Source of the DNA: Aspidiotus rigidus
Taxonomy: Eukaryota > Arthropoda > Insecta > Hemiptera > Diaspididae
Assembly (NCBI GenBank): GCA_035079385.1
Contig: JAVHKY010000037.1
Location: forward strand, 3,410,001-3,474,000
Direction: 5' to 3'
DNA length: 64,000 nucleotides
Shown: piece after piece, positions 56,339-64,000 of the stretch
Numbering within the stretch: position 1 is the first letter of the stretch
Layout: each line of letters starts with the position of its first letter
The notes under the pieces: model-generated
Databases searched by the model: none
Told to the model about the DNA's origin: nothing
The model's input: the letters and a program-made list of their open reading frames with translations, nothing else
Translations under genes and position numbers: made by a program

Positions 56339-58570
56339 CGATGAAGCCAATATATTTTCGCCAAGTGGCTCGCGCACTACTTACATCTTGTCGCGTCTCG
56401 CGCAGGCTAAGGCTTGACACAAGCCGCAAATGGTTCTTGATCGTTACACAATTTTGTGCCATGAAGCCCATATACACATATTGCAGGGTGTCTACCAAAT
56501 TTGAAAATTAAAAATATTGGACTTTTATTGGACATTTTGTCGCAAATCTCCTGATTTAACAAACGAAAAAAAAAAACTTTTTTCGATTCTTGATTATTGA
56601 TTTTTACTGAATATATATTAAAATTAGAACTTTTATTCTCGATTATTGATTTTTATTGGACTTGCATCAAAATTAATGGACTTTTATTGACTTATTGGAC
56701 CACTTTTGAAATAGTGAACTTTAATTGGACTTATTGACCTGATAGACACCCTGTATTTTCGCCAAGTGGCTCGCGCACTACTTACATCTTGTCGCGTCTC
56801 GCGCAGGCTAAGGCTTGACATAAGCCGCAAATGGTTCTTGATCGTTACACAATTTTGTGCCATGAAGCCCATATACACATATTGCAGGGTGTCTACCAAA
56901 TTTGAAAATTAAAAATATTGGACATTTTATCGCAAATCTCCTGATTTAACAAAAAAAAAAAAAAAAAACCTTTTTTCAACAATTCTTGATTATTGATAAA
57001 ATAAAACGTTTGTCTGTCTGTCTGTCTGTATGTTCGTCCATAACTTTCGAACGCCTTCACCTATCGACCTGGAATTTTTTTTGAAAAATTTCGTTTTTTC
57101 TGGGTCAGGTTCTTAAATACATTTCGATATTTTGACTCCCTGAAGGTGGAGTAGGGGGCGACACAATTAGGAAAAACGGGCATTATCGAGTACTGAAACT
57201 GCTTTGCGCTGTACGTTAGACTTACGCGCGTTGAGTGGCGCAGTTTCGAAAATTGAATTATTGTGATAACTCGAGTATAACTCATTTTTATGAAAAATTG
57301 AAAAGAACAAAAATTGTAGCCCCTGTAATTTCCTTTCGAATGAGCCCGGTTTCAGATTTTTAGGAGGAAATTTTGTGACTACAGTATTCGCTGTACTTCC
57401 ATACTAAGTAAGTTATTTTATTCACAGTTTTAAAAACACCTACATAAAGGATTTTACATCCGGTATCTCATACAAGAACCAATGTCTAGACACGGTGCGC
57501 ACTGCGTATGGGCTAACGGAAATGACCCTTTTTTTTACCTGTTGTCCGTGTGTTTTCTTAGGGACTGGCAAAATGTCAATGGATTTGTCTGTATTCTGCT
57601 GCGATACAGGCTTCACGCGTTAAGTCAGCTCTCAAGTGAATTAGTGTGTAAAAAATTTAATTTGGTGATTTTATTTTTGTGCGACTCGGAACTTTGATAT
57701 TTTATAAGTACAGTCGCAGTTTTTGGTGTCTATTTTCTTATTTTTGAACTGAATAATTGTGAATTTTGCAAAACTCTTTCCACCGTTTCTTTTTTAAAAA
57801 TTCATCTGAATTCCAAGATACCTACAAAACACACATACCTACAAGATACAGATACCTATAAAACACAGATATCTACTCAACACACAGCGCGTCGCCAACC
57901 GCTAGTTCTTGATTATTGATTTTTACTGAATATGTACATATTAAAATTAGAACTTTTATTCTCGATTATTGATTTTTATTGGACTTGCATCAAAATGAAT
58001 AGACTTTTATTGACTTATTGGACCACTTTTGAAATAGTGAACTTTAATTGGACTTATTGACCTGGTAGACACCCTGTATTTTCGCCAAGTGGCTCGCGCA
58101 CTACTTACATCTTGTCGCGTCTCGCGCAGGCTGAGGCTTGACATAAGCCGCAAATGGTTCTTGATCGTTACACAATTTTGTGCCATGAAGCCCATATACA
58201 CATATTGCAGGGTGTCTACCAAATTTGAAAATTAAAGATATTGGACTTTTATTGGACAATTTAACAAAGAAAGAAAAAAAAAAAAACTTTTTTCAATTCT
58301 TGATTATTGATTTTTACTGAATATGTATCAAAATTAGAACTTTTATTCTCGATTATTGATTTTTATTGGACTTGCATCAAAATGAATGGACTTTTATTGA
58401 CTTATTGAACCACTTTCGAAATAGTGAACTTTTATTGGACTTATTGACCTGGTAGACACCCTGTATTGTCGCCAATTGGCTCGCGCACTACTTACACCTT
58501 CGTCGCTTATCGCAGGCCAAGGTTTAATAGAAGCCGTAACATTATAAATTCCGCAAGTTTACAATCGGTT
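56339..58570. repeat. Tandemly amplified unit of MITE plus spacer
   Basis: Three MITE copies start CAGGGTGTCTACCAAATTTG and end GTAGACACCCTG (56485-56752, 56885-58075 with an insertion, 58207-58465). A spacer of about 128 bp (TTTTCGCCAAGTGGCTCGCG onward to CATATACACATATTG) lies before each copy and, degenerate, after the last. Copies are very similar, so the amplification is recent. Confidence 0.9.
56995..57905. mobile_element. Insertion of about 0.9 kb in the second MITE copy
   Basis: Flanked on both sides by TTCTTGATTATTGA. Starts with AAAATAAAACGTTTGTCTGT and a short GTCT microsatellite and ends GCCAACCGCTAG followed by T. A CTAG-T end suggests a Helitron, while a 14-bp direct repeat suggests target-primed insertion; the repeated target makes the boundary ambiguous. 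Confidence 0.65.
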
Positions 58571-59849
58571 TGAAGTCACGTTCATTACTTTCAGATGAGC
58601 AGCAACAATAAGCGCGTTTGATGCTTCTTGCAAAATTGAAATATTGCTTCTCAAGTGATTAGAAAAAGGACCTAAGAATCGCTGCCATACCCGATACTTA
58701 ATGACCTTGAAGCTTGAACAAACGTTATAACTACATTTCAAGATTAAATTCTTCCTTCTTCACCTCAAACAGATCTGGTTTGAATGAATTGGTAAGAATT
58801 AGCATTTTTCATGCTCTTGGGACTGAAACTATACTCTAGAAAAAACTATCACTTTAAACCGTAACGAGAGACAGTCACGAAAAACTAACACAATTTTTCA
58901 ACTGGGACTACTTTTGGAAAAACCGGCACGGTTTTGTTAATATGACGTCATAAATCGAAAAGACGCGTCACCAATGACGTCATCAGTGATCTTGACCTGA
59001 TGGCGCCTGTATATAGAGGAACAGTATAAGCTAATTACCTTAACATACAGTATTTGGGCCGACCATCCGCTAGAAGCGTTACAATCGGCATAATCTAAAA
59101 CGGGAGCAGGAGTATTTTCCCATTTAAATGTTTAGTGAGTAATCTGTAAATAACCTGAGAACAAAGCGATTGAGGAGAGGGATGACGAGAACGAAATTTG
59201 TAGAGCGTAAAATTGTCCACAAATCCTGCCGCCGACCATATCACCCGCACCGCCCATTAATCTTCCCGTTTTCGTTGAGTGCGATACTAGCGCTGTCCGG
59301 CCCAAATATAAAGCCCTCAGTATACTATACTGTACTAATTCGGATTTCTTTAACGATTCTGTTAGAATGACACCATCAATCACTTTGACCTGATTAACGG
59401 CCTTAGGAAGCTTCTATCTGGAGTGTAAGTTGTACAGAGGGGTGGCGGCGGGATGAGTTCGTTCTGTGGGTGGAGAGGAGGCGAACGTTTGAAGATGTGG
59501 AGTGAAGGAGCCCGTCAGCTAGCCTAGCCTAATATACAGAATATTAGGCTTATACACTCAGATAAGAACTACTGGTGAAGAGACGTTAATATGAATAGAT
59601 ACACCAGAAGCGACTCAAAATTATGATCGAAAAAATCAATATATAATTATTTGGTTTTCGATATGCCGATATCATCGATTTGTCCGGACCAGTTTTTCAA
59701 TGTAGCCTAACATACAGAATGGGAGGTGTACATAATGGACATTGGACAGCCACGTTGTCTAGAATCAAGTCTCCAGCTGATGGCTGCATTACTGTCATTT
59801 TTATGTTCTTTGATGACGGCATTTTACACCAAGAACGCAGAACTTGAAT
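58571..59849. other. No gene; includes relatives of dispersed repeats
   Basis: TGACGTCA at 58943 and 58975, and CATCAGTGATCTTGACCTGA at 58980-59000, a relative of the 73-bp array. Otherwise nothing recognised. Confidence 0.5.
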
Positions 59850-59857
59850 GCAAATGC

Positions 59858-60425
59858 CAAGGGTGTTGGAGGCATATTTTTTTTAGAGGCCTCCGGAACG
59901 AATACAGAAAATGACTCTCCGACTCCGGTTGCCTCTAGTGGACACGTTTGGAGGCGTCTCCTGACCTCCAAAATATGTCTCTGGAAGTACCACCAAATGC
60001 CTCCAGCGCAATTACTGAGATTAGAGAAAATGTCTCCGGAGGCACTGTCGAAGAAACCGAAGACGTCTTTGGAGACGCCTCCGAAGGCACTTGTAACGTT
60101 GATCAGTGTTAGCATATTGGCCTACCAGTGTTGCCAGATGACAGGTGATACTCAGAAGGTGTATTTTAAAACTTTGGCTTTTCTTCGAACCGAGCAGCGC
60201 TAGCATCAGGAATGAGGTTTCGAGGAATAGAATACGGTTGAAAAAAGTGCCTCCTAAAGGGTTTTTGGAAGCACCTTCAAGCCTCTAGGTGGAAGCAAGG
60301 TACCCCCGAAGGCAAAATACTCCAGCCTCCAACATCTTGGTTTAAATCCTCACCATCTTCGCCTCATTGGAGGCGGAGGCAAGGTACCTCCAGAGACAAA
60401 GTGCCTCCAGCCTCCAACACCCTTG
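59858..60425. mobile_element. hAT-type MITE, 568 bp
   Basis: Terminal inverted repeats CAAGGGTGTTGGAGGC and its complement at the two ends, flanked by a perfect 8-bp target duplication GCAAATGC (59850-59857 and 60426-60433). 8-bp duplications and CA(A/G)GG termini are typical of hAT transposons. The interior is rich in GCCTCCGGAGGC-like short palindromes and has no coding capacity. Confidence 0.88.
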
Positions 60426-60433
60426 GCAAATGC

Positions 60434-61294
60434 AGATATCAGTTGAAGACTCAATTCTAGACAACGTGGCTATATATTATATCCCCCTTTTCAAGTGTCT
60501 CAAGCATACTAGGCTTGAATCAGGCGAAGCCGTTTTGGGGACAGGAGAAGCGAACGAACTCTGCTGGTGAGCCTCTATAACGTGTCTCTCTAGAAGACAT
60601 GTTAGCTTTTGCCACAAATTTTTCTTCGCAATAAGTACCATATGTGAATGTAAAAAAAAAAAACAGAAGTGACCTTGAATGACTTTGAATAAGACCAGAG
60701 ACAAAATAATCGCTTCTTTCTCACCACCCACGACAGAAAAACAGAATTTCGATAGTTCGAGTGAATAAACATGCGGCAAATTTTCAGTACACACCGGTCA
60801 TATCTAAATGACCTCAACCAGGAGACCTCTTCGTTAAATACGTCTTATTTACGTCCGACCGCCGTCACGTTCGGAGTTCTGCCGAGACATCCGAAACGTG
60901 TCTTTGGCGCCATTGAATACGCACGAGACACGATAAAGCGTATAGCTACAAGATGATCAGCACAAAACCAAGAATTTTGTAATCGAAAATACGTATATTG
61001 TACACACTTCAGGTTAGACACGACTTCACACACTCTTTGGGATTACTTCTTGGATACGCACCACTATCGTTAAAATGAGGTGCGATATCACGATACTCGA
61101 AATCAACGATAATAGACTACCACGTAGGATGACTTGATTAGACAAATCTGGTGCTCCCTACCGATGTGCAGAAGTATAGATAGACCAAAGGTTTTTAGTC
61201 CGTAAAGGCACAGATTATCGCTACCTTGTGGTTGAACGCCGGAACAAAGTTATCATCTTTCCCCTCACTGAGAGCGAAAGTAAATTAGGGTCTT
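60434..61294. other. No feature recognised
   Basis: Short frames only; a poly(A) lies near 60651-60662. Confidence 0.4.
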
Positions 61295-61567
61295 TTATTT
61301 ATTCCAACCAGTGGTGAGCGAGTCGTACATTGCAGAGAATGGAGACCAAGAGGTAAAGAAGGATCTGACCCACAAATAATACCAGAACAGGCTGAAAACT
61401 GTGCTGAAAGAGAACAATGTATCTGGCAGAGAAAGAACGTTTGAGATGAACTCAACAGGACACTTGTATGTATAAATCCACAAAGTGGACCACTGCTTAA
61501 TAGTATTCAATCACCACAGCACGGATTGCCGCCAGATGCTCAACAAAAAAATACCAGTTCACAACTA

Positions 61568-62364
61568 CAGTAAAAGCCGCTTATTAGAATCACGTTTGTC
61601 CAAGGTCTATTGGATAATATTAAGCAGCTGATTCTTATTGCCGATAAAGAAAAAAGAAGTAAGAAATGAAATAAAATAAAATTTAATACGCACAAATCTG
61701 ACAAAATCAGGCTTATTCATCTGGACAGCTAATCTTTCTGCTTCCTCTCTTATGAGTGGGCCATTCAGACGCGCATCTTTTCCTCGTACATACTGAAACC
61801 ACTGGGGAAGCGCAGTTTCTACCTCCTCATCCTTACCATTTCTTTTCCTTTTCCCACCAATGTTCTCATTCTTCAATGCGGCATTCTCAACTTTTTTTCA
61901 ATTTTTCAAGAGCTTACTAAATGTTTAGTTTTGAAGCGGCTTCACGTTGAGATATTTTTAGAAGCGCGTCATATTTCTTCACAATTTCAACCTTTTCTTT
62001 CACACTCAAGTCATGTCTTTTATGCAAACTCGAAGTAGGAGGCATTATTAAATGTTTGAAAACTGCACTCAAACACAACCATCCAGTAAGAAATCACAAC
62101 GATACCAGCCAAAGTTGATAAGTACGTTTATCAAGAGAATTAAAATTGCGATGAGTAAACCTATATGTACATACTGTACATAGTTGATTCATCTTATACA
62201 CGAATTTACATGAAAATCATGTTTTTTCTTATTTTTGTCACATATGTTTGATTACAATAAGCGAAGTATTGATTCTATAAAACGGCTGAATTCTAATGTA
62301 AAAAAACCGTTCGAGGCAATTCTGATCACAATATCCGAATTATTCTATTAAGCGGCTTTTACTG
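61568..62364 (-). mobile_element. pogo/Tigger-type element, 797 bp, internally deleted
   Basis: Inverted termini CAGTAAAAGCCGCTTA at both ends, each next to TA (61566-61567 and 62365-62366), the target duplication of the Tc1/mariner/pogo group. Contains only the DNA-binding part of a transposase. It interrupts PLE copy D, so it is the younger of the two. Confidence 0.9.
61690..62045 (-). pseudogene. Tigger/pogo transposase, DNA-binding region only
   Basis: From ATG at 62045: HDLSVKEKVEIVKKYDALLK then SQREAASKLNI and a premature TAG at 61919-61917 (CENP-B N-terminal helix-turn-helix). In another frame after it: ETALPQWFQYVRGKDARLNG and REEAERLAVQM (CENP-B second DNA-binding domain). The DDE catalytic domain is absent. 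Confidence 0.85.
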
Positions 62365-63005
62365 TAATTAAAGCCTCAGAGACAACAGTGAGTTGACAGA
62401 GGGATTGAACAAGGTGGAAATCAAGAGCAATGATAAGCTGGTATACAGATACTTGAACGTGAGAGACATGTTTGGTACCATACCAAATAAAGAACTTCTC
62501 ACCCTGCTGCGAAACAACAAATACCACGGGAACTCTGACGGGCTGAAGTACGCACAAATAGTGGACCAGAACTGATAACAAGTTTTACAAGCGATGGGAT
62601 CACCGCTGCCACCGATACTGGCGCGGCAGAGATATTCATGAGTAATCATGGAAAACAAGATATTGAAAGGTGGTAACAAGTTCAGAAACTCGATTGAACA
62701 CCAGGCTAGAGTCGTAGATGGTGTCCTAAACGTGTGCTGAGCACTAATAGACAGGTGAGCCGATTTTTTCTAGAAACAAATGCGATGAATCAGAGCATCA
62801 AAAGCACAGTGTAAAAGGACAACGAGACCATCAACTATCTGGCCCCAACAATCATAACGAAGTACAACAAGATAGAATACAAAATCTACAAGAGGCCAAC
62901 GTACACCGACTCCATCATCCCAAACGACCCATACCACCACCCTAGGCACAAGTTAGCGGTGGTTTAGAATTACCACTATCGAGCAATTTCTATCCAGAAG
63001 GAAAA

Positions 63006-64000
63006 TGGATATAGAAGAGGGTAGGTCGAGCAACCGATGGCTACTTTTCCTACAGCATAGCGGGGATAAAAGGCGGAAAATATGGGAGAAATATGAAAAA
63101 TTTGAACTACGAATGAAGCAAATTTGGCTTCTTGATATCCCATGAAATATGTGCCCAAACGCACATTCTACGAATTAGATGAAATGACAAATCCTTCAAT
63201 TTTGCTTCATCCGAGAGTTATTCCAAATTTTCAATTTCTTCCCCAGATACGATCATAGTTTTGATACATCTTACGATTTTGGCAGGAGTTCTATCCCTGT
63301 TCAACGAATCGCGTGCTTTGTTAGCGATCCTGGCGGATGCCCGGTTCGAATAGGGACCCACTGATAGCAGTTTTCCTCCGGGTACAAATTAGCTTTGATG
63401 GACCCTGATGAGAAGTAAAATATTGTATGCTATGTTCCCAGAATAGACAAATAACTTAAAACGAGGACGTATGAAAGAATCCTTATTTGTACGATACAAC
63501 TGCTGAAAGGGCAGTTCACGACATGAGGCATTTACTTAAAGTGCGTACAATAACATGAATCAAGTCTTCGAGTTTCTTCAAACTTGGCGACAGCGAGGAC
63601 AGTTTTTCCAACCGAAAACTCATTTGCGCAGTAATTTGTACAAAAACCTTCTTCTTCTACAAACAACTATTTTTCAAATGAGAAATTCTCGGAATCCGGT
63701 CAGAAGTATATCCAACAAAGTACGTGACAGCTAATTACAGAGGGAGATTTGCACGAGATAGCGCATTCAAAATAAAATCACCTCGTCGCGAATTCATCGT
63801 CGAAGTGCTCGGAATAACACGGTACGAAAACAGTTTTTCCTATTTTCTGCCTAACTTCTTGAAATAAACGTAGCGATTGAAATTCCATCGATTTTTACGT
63901 TTTACCCAGCTGACCTTCGCGAATATTATCCTCCTTAACTAAACTCAACATTTAAATAAAATATTCCCTTTCTCCTATGTTACTCGTATTATTTTTTCTA
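63006..64000. other. No feature recognised
   Basis: AT-rich sequence without a coding frame, array or transposon end that I can support. Confidence 0.4.

Larger units (their letters stand above)
61295..63005 (+). pseudogene. PLE copy D, decayed and split by a Tigger element
   Basis: 61300-61560 carries the N-terminal RT region (RLKTVLKENN then GRERTFEMNSTG). After the Tigger insertion, 62395-62575 reads GLNKVEIKSNDKLVYRYLNV, RDMFGTIPNKELLTLLRNNK, and 62640-63000 retains non-coding relics of the YVDD to HPRH region. Many stops. It holds a more N-terminal part of the RT than copies A and B. Confidence 0.8.

Noticed and set aside
1..64000. CRISPR arrays, prokaryotic operons or phage defence loci
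   Set aside because: All arrays are head-to-tail satellites without spacers, and the genes are spliced eukaryotic genes.

Overview
This is nuclear DNA of an animal, most likely an insect or another arthropod. It is AT-rich, has GT-AG introns and long stretches of decayed transposons, and carries single-copy eukaryotic genes (MOB4, BBS1, archease, OXR1/mustard). I cannot name the species. No bacterial operons, CRISPR arrays, rRNA or tRNA genes were seen.

Genes sit in two places. The left 3 kb is compact. It holds an intronless MOB4 coding region on the minus strand (134-808), one exon of a BBS1-like gene on the same strand (1014-1185), and a complete four-exon archease gene on the plus strand (2140-2843). 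From about 10.4 kb to at least 46.7 kb the window is the 3' half of an OXR1/mustard gene on the minus strand. Four exons (46729-46570, 23324-23203, 19712-19543, 13664-13529) join in phase to give the C-terminal TLDc domain, followed by what looks like a 3 kb 3' UTR. Its N-terminal exons were not found and may lie beyond 64 kb.

Everything else is mobile or repetitive, and much of it lies inside the OXR1 introns. Region by region: a Helitron derivative with a Ulp1-like protease and four AT-hook repeats (5.4-9.0 kb); a Penelope-like element (PLE) with a GIY-YIG endonuclease, inverted terminal repeats and an internal minisatellite (14.3-17.8 kb); R1-type LINE and PLE fragments (18.5-22.3 kb); a 15-unit satellite (24.4-27.1 kb); a 3.7 kb fold-back element made of tandem arrays (30.6-34.3 kb); a decayed PLE (35.1-35.8 kb); a set of direct repeats, arrays and palindromes (37-45 kb); a second PLE with clear target duplications (48.3-49.9 kb); MULE remnants with reiterated termini (50.0-51.4 kb); a 73-bp array (51.7-52.3 kb); a tandemly amplified MITE (56.3-58.6 kb); a hAT-type MITE (59.9-60.4 kb); and a PLE split by a pogo/Tigger element (61.3-63.0 kb).

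I found no clear undescribed enzymatic system. The most unusual items are the Ulp1/AT-hook Helitron protein, the symmetric array-built fold-back element, the PLE copies with a shared inverted-repeat topology, and a dispersed composite repeat rich in the palindrome TGACGTCA. All calls come from reading sequence and remembered family motifs; no database search was run.
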